NCBI GenBank assembly: GCA_019426215.1
Contig: CM033391.1
Coordinates: 13,690,708 to 13,754,707 of the forward strand
Source: Buddleja alternifolia
Taxonomy: Eukaryota; Streptophyta; Magnoliopsida; Lamiales; Scrophulariaceae
DNA length: 64,000 nt
Direction: 5' to 3'
This document shows positions 22,449-32,963 of the stretch, piece after piece; the first letter of the stretch is position 1; each line of letters starts with the position of its first letter. Below the pieces are notes generated by a model. The model saw only the letters and a program-made list of their open reading frames with translations. It did no database searches and was not told the DNA's origin. Position numbers and translations under genes: made by a program.

Positions 22449-23101
22449 TAGGGATGGCAATAGGGTCGGGTCTAACGAGTACTCGTCCCGGACCCATCTC
22501 GATTGGGGCGGGTATGAGTCCAGAAAAATGGGGGCGGGTCCGGGTATCGAAATTCACCACCCGACCGGGTCCGAGGCGGGTAACAAGTCCAGTCGATACC
22601 CGCCCCGAACCCGGATTCGGACCCGGACCCACCCCGGTTAATAACATAATTTTTTTAAAAAATTTTATATATCTAAGTATTATTAAGACTTATTAATATT
22701 GATAAATTGTATCCAAAAAAGTGCTATTTGCAATAGCAACTTACTTTACAACCTTAACTAGATAAAAAAAAAAGTCAATTAATTAAAATCAAAAGTCTAA
22801 ACTCAAAACTCACTTCTCATTGTCTAGTAACGGATGACTTGTAGTGGATGTGTTTATGTTGAATCATCGATTTCGATGTTATTTACTTATTTATTTGTTT
22901 TGAATGCGTTTGTGAGAACAAAGCAAAAATAAATTAAGAAAAAAATAAAAATCGATCGGGTCTAACGGGAAGGACTCGGACTCACCGGGTACCTGCCAGG
23001 TCACGGTCGGGGCAGGGCGGGGCCGGGTATTGAAATTTCTTAACGGGGCGGGTCCTGAGTCTTGCTATACCTGCCCCATACCCGCCCCGTTGTCATCTCT
23101 A
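22449..23101. mobile_element. hAT-type MITE with GC-rich subterminal palindromes
   Basis: The ends are inverted: TAGGGATGGCAATAGGGTCGGG on the left matches the complement of the right end, TAGAGATGACAACGGGGCGGG. They are flanked by 8-base near-identical duplications, ATCGTATC (22441-22448) and ATCGTACC (23102-23109), the size made by hAT transposases. Both arms are full of CGGGT/ACCCG words able to fold back; the middle is AT-rich with no ORF. Apparent ORFs across the left arm (22288-22696) are artefacts of the palindromes. Confidence 0.8.
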
Positions 23102-23109
23102 ATCGTACC

Positions 23110-23855
23110 GGAGAACTAATGATTATAATTCAAGATAAAGGGAGATACCCTAAATATCTAGCCCGACAAATTCGGGGTTGATATTTATAATCTTAAGTTA
23201 TAAGGACTCTATCTAACTCCATCAAGGAGGGGAGAGCCAAAAGTTGTGGTAGCTTAAACTCAAACCCAAAACCTCTCACATAAAATGGTAGGTGGATACT
23301 AATAGACGAACATGTCATGGGTATTTTCACGCACCACTTAGTACTCATAATTTTACATGAAATCATACCAGAGTCGATAGATGTTGAAGATATATGGGGC
23401 ATCTCAGCCCATTCTGATTCAATTGATAGACGATTGGGCCTCACTCTTCAGCCCACTTCTATTTCAGCCCATCTTCTTTGGGGCCAAGCCGTGTTTGACC
23501 AATACTTGGGGGGCTAAAGTGCAAATTCTTTATAATCAAATCCACCCCCGAATCAGTCTTCCTCTCTCTACCTTTCTCTCTTCTCTCCACACAATCGAAT
23601 ATGGCTTTGAAGCATATTCAAAGAGTTTGAATTTCTTGTCTTATTCTTCTTATACGAATAGTTGGGGTTTAATTTCTCCTTTTTCTTGTTGTTGTTTTAT
23701 ATATTTCTTTGTAATGTTCAACAATATTTCTTCAATACAATGTTCCTTTAATTATTTAACTATAGAAAATATGCTATTAGTGATGATTTTCATAGAAATT
23801 CCGACTTCGATCGTTTTCCAAAATTCTATGATAATTCTGAGCAACAGGACAACAA
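23110..23855. other. Spacer upstream of tRNA-Lys
   Basis: No confirmed gene. A CT-rich stretch at 23555-23600 precedes a short ATG-started reading frame at 23600 that stops after nine codons. The complement of 23193-23310 has a phrase like GAGGTTTTGGGTTTGAGTTT, reminiscent of the B-box end of a decayed tRNA-derived SINE. Short CAA words just before 23856 are usual upstream of plant tRNA genes. Confidence 0.4.
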
Positions 23856-23928
23856 GCCGTCTTAGCTCAGCTGGTAGAGCGCATGGCTTTTAACCATGTG
23901 GTCGTGGGTTCGATTCCCACAGACGGCG
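23856..23928 (+). tRNA. tRNA-Lys (anticodon UUU)
   Basis: A complete 73-base nuclear-type tRNA. The acceptor stem pairs GCCGTCT with AGACGGC, followed by discriminator G. The D arm GCTC/GAGC encloses AGCTGGTA. The anticodon stem CATGG/CCATG encloses loop CTTTTAA, so the anticodon is TTT. The T arm GTGGG/CCCAC encloses TTCGATT. Internal promoter boxes TAGCTCAGCTGG and GGTTCGATTCC are intact, CAA motifs precede it and a TTTT pol III terminator follows at 23929. There is no encoded CCA and no intron. It decodes AAA/AAG lysine codons in the cytosol. Confidence 0.96.
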
Positions 23929-24132
23929 TTTTCTATAATAAATAATGCCTCTTTTTTAAATTAACCGAAAAATTGAGGGGACGATATTGTAATGGCAAAT
24001 TTGGGTACGGTAGTATGGAGGTACATTTGTATTTCCGTACTATTGTTTGACAAGTTGATACTCCTTTTGGTAATGCCAAACTTCCTATAATGCTAAATGA
24101 ATAACGCAAACTTAGAAGAATACATTGGCCAA
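23929..24132. other. Spacer after tRNA-Lys
   Basis: The pol III terminator T run opens this stretch. Nothing else was recognised. Confidence 0.4.
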
Positions 24133-25412
24133 TGAATAAAAACTCTGTTGTATGTATTACTGTGTAAATTTTCTCAAAAAAAATAAAAAATAAAAAAATG
24201 CAGCTAGCATTAGCCTAGGACACACGAGTATTAGCCATGGTAACAACATTTTCCATTTTTTAAAAATAACATGGGTAATACTCAATATTTTCACTGAGAC
24301 ATTGGAATCCCATATATATATATATATATTTCACAAAATGTTATAACACAAAATTCGTTTGAGACCACCATCAATATAACGATATGTTTGTGAATTTTAT
24401 TCTCAGATCAAGAAAATTATTATTATCAAAGATGAAAAATATTATTAAGTTGCTTATCTCATATTTTTCCATTATATATATATAATTACTAGCGTGTCCC
24501 TGAGCTATGCACGGTAATCGGTTGATCATTTTAAGCTTTTTTATATAAAAAAACTAAATATATAAAAAAGTATGATATACGTTATGATCCACGTAACATA
24601 TTTAAAATATGATGATATTATTTCACTCATATTTAAAATAAAAAAATGGTTTCTAGAAAAATAAAAGAAAAGTCAATGAAGGTATAAAATATTAAAAAAC
24701 ACAACTAAATTTGAATAAGTAAATATGAATACCGACCAAATTCATAAAAGTGACTATAATATATATTTACTTGGCAAGTAAGAAACAAATTAATCATCAT
24801 ATGAACTAAATTCATATCGTTTTTGTGTTTCCCCTTCACGGAAATGTTATAAAATGTAACACCAATATTCCACTTAAATTCAAATGTCAAACTCCAAATT
24901 ATGATCATGTGCATTTCTCAAGTTTAGACTCATTATCTCATAAATGTAACTTTTTTAATGTATAAGAAAATTTATCTCTACGTTAGCTTTTTATGTTTAT
25001 TATAACATTATCTTAGTAAGAGGAGATCAAAAAAAAAAAAAATCATTACATAACTAATCATTTTATATGCATAAGATACTTATTTATTTCCATAAAATTC
25101 TTTAAATGGATTTCTATGAAATTGAGTACGATACTTGTTGATTAATTTAAATTAATAACTTTATTGTTTTATTTGTGAATTGTGCACTGTGAAACATTTT
25201 GCTAATTTTTTTTCTTTTACTTTTTAGCTTTTTATTCAACTCAATTATATAAAGTCTTTGATAACCGAATTTTCTCATAAAAAAGCCAAATATTAGTACT
25301 GCTACAAATATATCCCCCATTTATCATGGCTCAAGTATGACATAGATACTAATAATATCTCTTACGTTGTTGCATGTTAATTTATGCTATCATACATACA
25401 TTGTAGTTCCAT
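24133..25412. repeat. Duplicated segment, copy 1
   Basis: This 1.28-kb segment is repeated in the same orientation at 32582-33328 plus 35352-35817, with scattered substitutions and different (AT)n lengths. Shared landmarks include AGGACACACGAGTATT, AACATGGGTAATACTC, the Helitron-like CTAG end, and ATATATCCCCCATTTATC near the right end. Similarity stops after GTTCCAT. There is no gene. The ORF at 24705-24914 is AT-rich noise, although its counterpart is also open in copy 2. Confidence 0.8.
24489..24515 (-). mobile_element. Helitron 3' terminus, copy 1 (decayed hairpin)
   Basis: On the minus strand the sequence reads CCGTGCATAGCTCAGG, then GACACGCTAG, followed by T. This is the hairpin-plus-CTAG|T pattern of plant Helitron 3' ends, with the hairpin weakened by substitutions. 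The element would extend to the right; its 5' TC end was not found. Confidence 0.5.
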
Positions 25413-27679
25413 TCTCTCTCTCTATGCACCCCCCCCCCCCCCCCCGAAATATTAAATTCGATGTTTTTCTTCCAGTCTACTATGTCCACACATTCTGAAA
25501 ACATTTTGTTGTCTACATGGTAATAAATTGCATATTATTATATATGGTTACCTGATTTAGTTTAATACCTTATTGCATATTTGATTCAATTTTGGTCGAG
25601 TACATGAATATCTGATTTTCTTAATTTGATTGGTGCCCAGATGGAATGAGGATTATAGAATGGAGTGCAGCAATGTCCAACTTTCGGGGACTCCCATGTT
25701 CTGGATATCTATTCCATTAGTCAAAAATGGCGGCTTCCTATAATGAATCAGTTTAGAACATTCAAATACTAACGTTTTGTTTCAAAGCATAAGGTGAACT
25801 CATCTTTTTTGTAACTTTTTTAAGGTAAATTTCTCTGTTAATTACATCTGATTGTTGATAAGGAATAAAATCCGTTTGCTTTAACTTTTAGGTTGAATTT
25901 CCAGGATTCCCATCTCCTACCAGTAATGCAGGTGAATCATACGAATCTTTGCTGGAACTAATGGTGGGTGAGTTTGCTTTTCATTATTTTCTTCTACGCT
26001 AACCTTCAACACTCTCTCTTATACGTGTCTTGATATTCGCAGCATAATTAATGTTATCTATAGCACAACAAAGAAACTCGGGAGCCTATGACATTGACAA
26101 GTCCCTTTCTCAATTGCCCCAAAAGTGTATGTCTTTGCTCTTTTTTCATACTCTTGATTCAATTTGCAATTTCCTTTAATACCATTTTTCATGTTACATA
26201 TTTTTTTGGTGATTTTTCTTCGGAATTAATCCCAAAAAACACCAAATTTTTATTGAAACGTCTCCGGTAAAGTTATAATAAAACTTTGGGAGGAATTTGA
26301 TGATTTGAATTTTTCCTCATTCTTCACACAACTAATTTAAAATTCTTTTTGATTTTTTTCTTTCCTATATTGTATAATGCTTCAATTATTTTGAACGTAC
26401 TACACCTGTATCTTCAGATTTTCCTATAGTTTAAGAGAGGGGAAAGATCCAGTCTCACATAACTGCAGATAACAAGGTGATTTCAATAATCACTATACAT
26501 CAATTATCATTTCACTTTGATATTTCCTTAAAATTATTATTACTCTATAAGTTTGTTAAGTCTTGGGGGTCAGCATTTTAGGTTCCAGAATTGTACAATT
26601 TTCACTTCTATTAATACACTTCTATTAATACATCATATATTGAATTTATATACACAAATGGTGGAAAGCGATTCTTTTATCAGCGCTACAAGTATCAAAT
26701 AATTTGCACATTCTTTGCCTTCACAAAGAGCGCCACGGGGACGAAGGTGAACCCATAATTAACGATATCAAAAATTCAATACCATATTCTTTGTTTAGTT
26801 ACATCCATTTGATACTTCAATCTCTTTGCATGAAACTTTTGGAGAAATTTTCTGTGTATTTAGTTCAGTGATATTCTGATCATATGTCAATTTCTTTTGC
26901 TTCCTTCTTCTTTTTCTTCTTCTTCTTCTTCTTTTTTTTTTAAAAAAAAAATCTTTGATGGATGATGGGTAAGTAAAATATGGATTAAAATTACAAGAGT
27001 ACATTATTATAATAGTTCATGTTGAAATTGAGACAAAGTTTGGAAAACAGGAATCAATCTACACCAATTAGAATGAAAACGCCCGGCGTGCAAGGGAGTG
27101 TGTTGTGGAAATTGCCTTACTAAAAAGATGTTTAACTTTACATTGTGTCGAGTATTCATTTGGTTTTTCGGTGATAGTCTTCAAGATCAATTATGTGCAT
27201 TTAATTGGGCCAAATAGTCATCCGCATCATTGTTCATGGAACTTTGGTAGCACGTACACATGCCATATTTTCATTTAAAAATAATAATCTTCTTTGTTTA
27301 AATTTCTAAATATGTAGCATAAAAATCAATTTGTCAAAGTAGGTAACTTATTCAAGTTCAAAATCTTCATTAATTCATTAATTAACGTTTACAATTGTGA
27401 GATTCTAACCGTCAACTAAGGTGTGGTAATTTTAAATTTAAAATGTAAACTTTTATAAAAAAAAATCTGCATGTATCCATATCAAATTTAGAAAAGATAT
27501 TCACTTATTCATTAAACGTGTACTTTGTTCCTAAACACCCATTAACTTTAATCTTTCTTCCTAAACTTCTCCAATTTAACAGTGTAATTTGTTCCTGAAC
27601 ATCCATTAACATTAGACTTTCTACCTAAACTTCTCTAATTTCTATATTCCTTACAAGAAATTCTTGCAGTACGAGAGTT
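25413..27679. other. Unassigned spacer with possible exon-like scraps
   Basis: A poly-C run lies near 25430-25445, and a TTC-rich and poly-T/poly-A stretch at about 26895-26952. Two open, less AT-rich scraps on the plus strand resemble coding sequence: one near 25890-25965 (reads GFPSPTSNAGESYESLLELM) and one near 26064-26125 (reads AQQRNSGAYDIDKSLSQLP). Both have AG/GT-like borders, but no family is recognised and no continuous gene could be built. Confidence 0.3.
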
Positions 27680-27684
27680 CCATC

Positions 27685-28777
27685 TGTTTACACCATAAAA
27701 TAATTTGGGCTTTTGAATTAAAGAGCCCAAATAGCCCAAATTGGGGAAACTCGAAAAAGAAGGAAATGGGTCTACAAATAAACCAGACAAGACCCATTAA
27801 ATTCAGAAAATAGCGAAGACAGGGGCTAAATTGACAAAAAGTCCACGAATCGAATCTGAAAAATAAAATGAAATCCAAAAAGCCAATAATCAGCTTTCAA
27901 GGAAGACGCGTCAAGTTGAAGATTTTGAAAGAGACGGTTGGATGCAGTTGACGGCAGTTCCCAAAAACGAGGAACGTGGGTTGAAGACGGTTCCCGAAGA
28001 CAAGATATATAGGAGCCGCGGAGAAAAGAAAAAAAGACATCGCAAGATCACCAGACTTCTGCATTTTCGTTTTCTTAGGAGTAGTTCATAGCGTAATGTA
28101 GGAGTAGCTCTTAGCATAATTTAGGAGTAGCCGTAATGTAATTTAGTATTAGACTCGAAGGAATTTGCCTTTTTAAGGCTTGTATCGGCATTCGATTGCC
28201 TGTAATTTTTACGAATCGAAGACTTTTATGGAGGTATAGATTACACGCTTTCAGATTTCAGTATTTGACAGTAATTTGTATCTTGACCTAAGTTTTCTAT
28301 TCATTAACATCGTTTTGAAAAAGAAAGGTTCTCACGTAGGTACAAAATTATCTTGTGTCAGATTTAAGTATCAGAGAGATAGTTTTTACCTGGACTTGAA
28401 TTTTTCTTTTATAATATTATTGTGTCATCCGAAGACAATAATCAACATCTAAAATAATACATTCGATCGAGAGATTCTCACGTAGGTATAAGATTATCTT
28501 GTGTCAGATTTAAGTATCAGAGAGATAGTTTTTATCTGGACTTGAATCTTTCCTTCACTGTATTATTGTGTCATTCGAAGACAATAAACATTTCAGTCAA
28601 TTGCGGTCCTAACAACTAAGTTAAACAACACGTCGAAGTGTTAAAGTCCGAACCACCGTCTAGAGCATCGAACTCGAGCGCGGGGGTTGAAAGATAATTC
28701 TAAGATAAGAATTATCGCGGGGCTCGGAACACGCAGTTGGATCCACCCTAATCGAATTTGTTTTTATTTTCGAAACA
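27685..28777 (+). repeat. 5' LTR of element G
   Basis: The copy starts TGTTTACACC and ends CGAAACA. A TATATAGGAG motif near 28005-28014 is a candidate TATA box. An internal duplication of about 120 bases lies at roughly 28327-28446 and 28470-28590; both halves contain CAGATTTAAGTATCAGAGAG and a TATTATTGTGTCAT phrase. The ORFs in it are duplicated in the other LTR and are not genes. Confidence 0.92.
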
Positions 28778-28783
28778 AATAAA

Positions 28784-28801
28784 TGGCGACCACAGTGGGA
28801 G
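28784..28801 (+). other. Primer binding site of element G
   Basis: TGGCGACCACAGTGGGAG lies six bases inside the 5' LTR. TGGCGAC-type sites are common in plant Ty3/Gypsy Tat/Ogre-like elements, and the initiator-Met type used by the Copia elements here is absent. The tRNA was not identified. Confidence 0.6.
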
Positions 28802-29804
28802 CGTAGTCGAACGCTCTTTTTATTACGGGAAACAATGCCTTCTCGAATGTACCGATAAGTCAAGAAATTCTTACGTTCCCACATAATATCCTAGTACCAT
28901 ATGCAGGGGGGCAAGTTGTGCCCGATGCCCATATGGGAGGAAGTATTGGGGGGAAATTCTTTGATCCCTAAATCAGATCGAAATGGTTATTGAGAGGTTG
29001 TATGGGCCTGGTTTTCGAAGAAACAATAGGTAAACGCCAGGAAAATTGAAGACTCATCATCTGAAAGAGTTATGAAGAAGTATTGGGGGGAGATTTCTCT
29101 GATCTTATTCAGAATCAGGGATCGAGTGACTGTCTTGCCAAATGGTGTAATTAAACCTTCCTTTCGAAATTCGAGAAGGTTTATTCACTTCATTGGAGAA
29201 ACGTATTTATCACTTTTACGCGATGATTCCGTAAAATGATTAACACAAGATAAGAGAGCGAATACGAAATTTCACGCACTGGATTATGACAAAAAAAAAA
29301 AAAAAACCTCGAGCTAATTGCTCGAACAAACAGCTCGAGCAAAGTTGCTTGAACAAACAGCTCGAGCAGAGCTAGTTGCTCGAATAGGTAGCTCGAGCAA
29401 GTTGCATTTTGAATTGTATTATGGAAGGATATGACAAAAGTCCACTTAAGGTGGGATCCTACCAATAATTGTAATTATATTAATTACTAACCAATCATAC
29501 ATTTTCTCCATAAAGAAACTACCCACACACGCACGACTATGTCAAACTTTGTGGCTGGATGGTGCTCTCTACATGTGTGTAATATATATATATATATATA
29601 TATATAAAGGAGAAGTAAAAGTTTACAACCCACAGTGACTTCTAGCTTATTGTTTTTTAGAGTCGGTTCGATAAATGACGTTCTGAAAATCTCTCAGAAT
29701 CAAAATTCTTGTGTAATATTTTGCGAATCAACAAAATATTGGGGGCAAAAAGTTTCACCGATAATTTTACGCTTATTTTTTATCTGAGTCAAAAATGGTG
29801 AACA
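28802..29804. other. Unassigned interior of element G, left part
   Basis: No gag-like gene. AAGTATTGGGGGGA occurs twice (about 28941 and 29080) in similar surroundings. CTCGAGC / GCTCGAG words cluster at 29309-29400 and create a leucine-rich chance ORF on the minus strand. An (AT)n run lies at 29582-29606. Confidence 0.5.
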
Positions 29805-30115
29805 CCCTCGAAATTGGGCCCCTTTTCGACTTGAAATATCAAGGTGCCCGAAATCACTGAATTCGAAACTATTGAATTCGAAATTATTGAACTCGAAATA
29901 TCAATGTGCTCGAAATCGCTGAGTTTCGCAATATCAAAGTATTCGAAATAAGGCATCTTCGAAATATCATATATTCGAAATAAGACATCTTCGAAATATC
30001 ATATACTCGAAATAAGACATGCTCGAAATATTATGTACTCGAAATAAGATGTACTCGAGATATTACATTCTCGAATTCAACACACTCGAGAAACTAAAAG
30101 CTCGAGATACTAATA
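29805..30115. repeat. Array of TTCGAAAT / CTCGAAAT words
   Basis: About twenty variants of [T/C]TCGAAAT or TCGAGATA occur in 310 bases at irregular spacing of about 10-25, many followed by ATC or AAGACAT. Later copies shift from TTCGAAAT to CTCGAGAT. TTCGAA and CTCGAG are palindromes, so words can be read on both strands. There is no strict period and no coding potential. Confidence 0.75.
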
Positions 30116-30271
30116 ATATATATTGGCTAGGGGGGTCTTGCCATCTCGAGTGTCATGCTCATGTGATAAGTTTTTTTTTATATATATAAAGAATAAATTT
30201 GAGTGAGGGAAATATGTTGACTGTCATTGAAATAATAATAATCAAAACTTATTATTTTATCTAACTTTTAC

Positions 30272-30694
30272 CAAGTCTCCTTGAAGACTGTCTTGCTGCA
30301 ACAGCAACAAAGAAGCCAATGAAACTCCATCTTCATTCTTGGTCAAGAACTTGCACACCGCCGCCAGAGAATACCATCGCTCAACACCGCCGTCGGGCAG
30401 GTTTTCGATGCTGCAGTTTATAATGTTGTAGCTGGTGGGAACGCGGAGGGTTCTGTCAACCATGATATGCGCCTCCGGGTTGGTGACCGGAAGCTGGGCG
30501 GCGAGTTTCGCCGGAGAAACAGAAACTCCGTCACCGATTCTTTTGATGAGCTCAAGGAGGTCGAGTTCTATGGCGGTTTTGAGAACTGCTAGTAGCACTG
30601 TGACGGAATCGAGTTCCATGGTGAATAAATATTCTTCTGCTTCATCTTATGAATCTATTGAAGAGGATGAAAAGATTACACTTGTTGAACTCAT
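30272..30694 (-). pseudogene. Captured first exon of a plant O-methyltransferase (COMT-like)
   Basis: This minus-strand fragment encodes the N-terminal dimerisation/winged-helix region of plant S-adenosylmethionine-dependent O-methyltransferases, such as the caffeic-acid type. Family-like stretches are [46 protein letters not shown] and [15 protein letters not shown]. The natural start appears to be the ATG at 30694, but an in-frame TAA sits at codon 16, before DEAEEYLF. The longest intact ORF therefore starts at the internal ATG at 30619. The coding match ends at a plausible donor (CTTG|GTAAAAGTT at 30271), and the frame stops at 30257. The methyl-donor-binding and catalytic domain is absent. 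It lies antisense inside element G, so it is a transduplicated exon. Upstream sequence with a TTTATATTC motif may be captured promoter. Confidence 0.8.
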
Positions 30695-30796
30695 TTTAAT
30701 TGTGTGGACTGAGAACAAGTGTGTGGTCTGAATATAAACTTAAACAAAGCCATGAGTGGGGTGCTTAATTAATTAATATGACCCCATGTGGAAACA

Positions 30797-30863
30797 TTTT
30801 TAGTTGATTATTCGAGTAGTTGGGCTCACATTTTTAGTTGATTATTCGAGTAGTTGGGCTCGA
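30797..30863 (+). repeat. Short tandem duplication
   Basis: The phrase ATTTTTAGTTGATTATTCGA with a following GTAGTTGGGCTC occurs twice in direct succession, unit about 35 bases. Confidence 0.75.
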
Positions 30864-31065
30864 GTACTAACATTCGAATTGGAAGATGCTCAAGGGTGGA
30901 CAGTTTCGAGATTGTTATGATGATGATGAGAGGGGGGTTTATGTGTGCGATCACGAAAAGGCACACTTATTATTTATCGAGGAAGATGAAGAACCTCATA
31001 CGTTTTTATTTTTACTCGCCAAAATAAAAAAAAAAAAAAAAAAATCTTGTAAAAAGACGTGTCTT

Positions 31066-31111
31066 TTAATATACATGAACTCGAAACGTTCATGTATATT
31101 AAGGGGGCATT
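31066..31111 (+). other. Perfect hairpin and polypurine tract of element G
   Basis: TTAATATACATGAAC (31066-31080) and GTTCATGTATATTAA (31088-31102) form a perfect 15-bp stem around a 7-base loop. The stem runs into the purine run AAGGGGGCATT (31101-31111), which ends at the 3' LTR. An A run of about 20 lies just upstream (31025-31044). Confidence 0.75.
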
Positions 31112-32204
31112 TGTTTACACCATAAAATAATTTGGGCTTTTGAATTAAAGAGCCCAAATAGCCCAAATTGGGGAAACTCGAAAAAGAAGGAAATGGGTCT
31201 ACAAATAAACCAGACAAGACCCATTAAATTCAGAAAATAGCGAAGACAGGGGCTGAATTGACAAAAAGTCCACGAATCGAATCTGAAAAATAAAATGAAA
31301 TCCAAAAAGCCAATAATCAGCTTTCAAGGAAGACGCGTCAAGTTGAAGATTTTGAAAGAGACGGTTGGATGCAGTTGACGGCAGTTCCCAAAAACGAGGA
31401 ACGTGGGTTGAAGACGGTTCCCGAAGACAAGATATATAGGAGCCGCGGAGAAAAGAAAAAAAGACATCGCAAGATCACCAGACTTCTGCATTTTCGTTTT
31501 CTTAGGAGTAGTTCATAGCGTAATGTAGGAGTAGCTCTTAGCATAATTTAGGAGTAGCCGTAATGTAATTTAGTATTAGACTCGAAGGAATTTGCCTTTT
31601 TAAGGCTTGTATCGGCATTCGATTGCCTGTAATTTTTACGAATCGAAGACTTTTATGGAGGTATAGATTACACGCTTTCAGATTTCAGTATTTGACAGTA
31701 ATTTGTATCTTGACCTAAGTTTTCTATTCATTAACATCGTTTTGAAAAAGAAAGGTTCTCACGTAGGTACAAAATTATCTTGTGTCAGATTTAAGTATCA
31801 GAGAGATAGTTTTTACCTGGACTTGAATTTTTCTTTTATAATATTATTGTGTCATCCGAAGACAATAATCAACATCTAAAATAATACATTCGATCGAGAG
31901 ATTCTCACGTAGGTATAAGATTATCTTGTGTCAGATTTAAGTATCAGAGAGATAGTTTTTATCTGGACTTGAATCTTTCCTTCACTGTATTATTGTGTCA
32001 TTCGAAGACAATAAACATTTCAGTCAATTGCGGTCCTAACAACTAAGTTAAACAACACGTCGAAGTGTTAAAGTCCGAACCACCGTCTAGAGCATCGAAC
32101 TCGAGCGCGGGGGTTGAAAGATAATTCTAAGATAAGAATTATCGCGGGGCTCGGAACACGCAGTTGGATCCACCCTAATCGAATTTGTTTTTATTTTCGA
32201 AACA
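31112..32204 (+). repeat. 3' LTR of element G
   Basis: This copy has the same 1,093-base length as the 5' LTR and, as far as I could compare, the same sequence but for one substitution. It ends at the CCATC target duplication. Confidence 0.92.
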
Positions 32205-32209
32205 CCATC

Positions 32210-32581
32210 ATAAAAAGAAACATAATTCATGTATTCACATAGGAATATATTACTGATGGAACTAAAAACTCCAAGTAAACAACCTTTTCTTTTTTAAATT
32301 ACCTCATCTATCCATTTTTTGCCACTAAAAGATCTTATAACATATTTTATAAAATATTTGAGAATATATACGTAATTTTATGTCATTCATTTGGACAAGT
32401 ACGTATTTTCATTATTGTTGTATTTGTAATGCACAATGATAATTCTAAAGAGAAACATTGATTTTAGGCTAAAATAAAAAGGAAATCATACACTTTAAAT
32501 CTAAACAAAATTATATCACTTTTTAAAAACAAAATTATATTTGAATTAACTTAGGTCGTGCGTAACATGACTTACACACTA
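32210..32581. other. AT-rich spacer
   Basis: Lies between element G and the second duplicated segment. Nothing recognised. Confidence 0.4.
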
Positions 32582-32752
32582 GTGAATAAAAATTGTGTTG
32601 TATTACTGTGTAAATTCTCAAAAAAAAAATATAAAAAAAATACAGCTAGCTTTAGTCTAGGACACACGAGTATTTGCCATTGTAACAACAGTTTCCATTT
32701 TTTAAAAAATAACATGGGTAATACTCAATATTTTCACAGAGACATTGGAATC

Positions 32753-32788
<36 letters not shown>

Positions 32789-32927
32789 CATAAAATGTTA
32801 TATCACAAATTTTTTTTGAGACCTTCATTAACATAACGATATGTTTGTGAATTTTATTCTTAGGTCAAGAAAATTATTATAATCGGAGATGAAAAAATAT
32901 AGTTTAGTTGCTTATCTCATATATTCC

Positions 32928-32963
<36 letters not shown>

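Larger units (their letters stand above)
27685..32204 (+). mobile_element. Young non-autonomous LTR retrotransposon G carrying a host exon
   Basis: A 4.5-kb element with 1,093-base LTRs at 27685-28777 and 31112-32204, TGTTTACACC...CGAAACA ends and a perfect target duplication CCATC (27680-27684, 32205-32209). I saw a single difference between the LTRs (CTAAATTG near 27838 against CTGAATTG near 31255), so it inserted recently. A primer site TGGCGACCACAGTGGGAG follows the left LTR, and a purine run AAGGGGGCATT precedes the right one, giving plus orientation. The primer type resembles that of Ty3/Gypsy Tat/Ogre-like elements. The 2.3-kb interior has no gag or pol, so it must borrow machinery. 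It carries an antisense O-methyltransferase exon, a TTCGAAAT-word array and a hairpin. Confidence 0.9.

Noticed and set aside
22288..22696. ORFs on both strands with Gly/Pro/Arg-rich protein
   Set aside because: They arise from the palindromic CGGGT/ACCCG arms of the hAT MITE.
23600..23640. Short ATG frame after a CT-rich leader, possible start of a small conserved protein
   Set aside because: It stops after nine codons and no downstream exon could be recognised.
23381..23893. 170-codon plus-strand ORF running into tRNA-Lys
   Set aside because: It overlaps the tRNA gene, is dominated by Ser/Phe/Ile from AT-rich DNA and has no motif; treated as chance.
29190..29465. Leucine-rich minus-strand ORF in element G
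   Set aside because: It is produced by repeated GCTCGAG words and a poly-A tract.
31099..31544. ORFs identical to those at 27651-28117
   Set aside because: They lie in the two LTRs of element G and have no protein features beyond being duplicated with the LTR.
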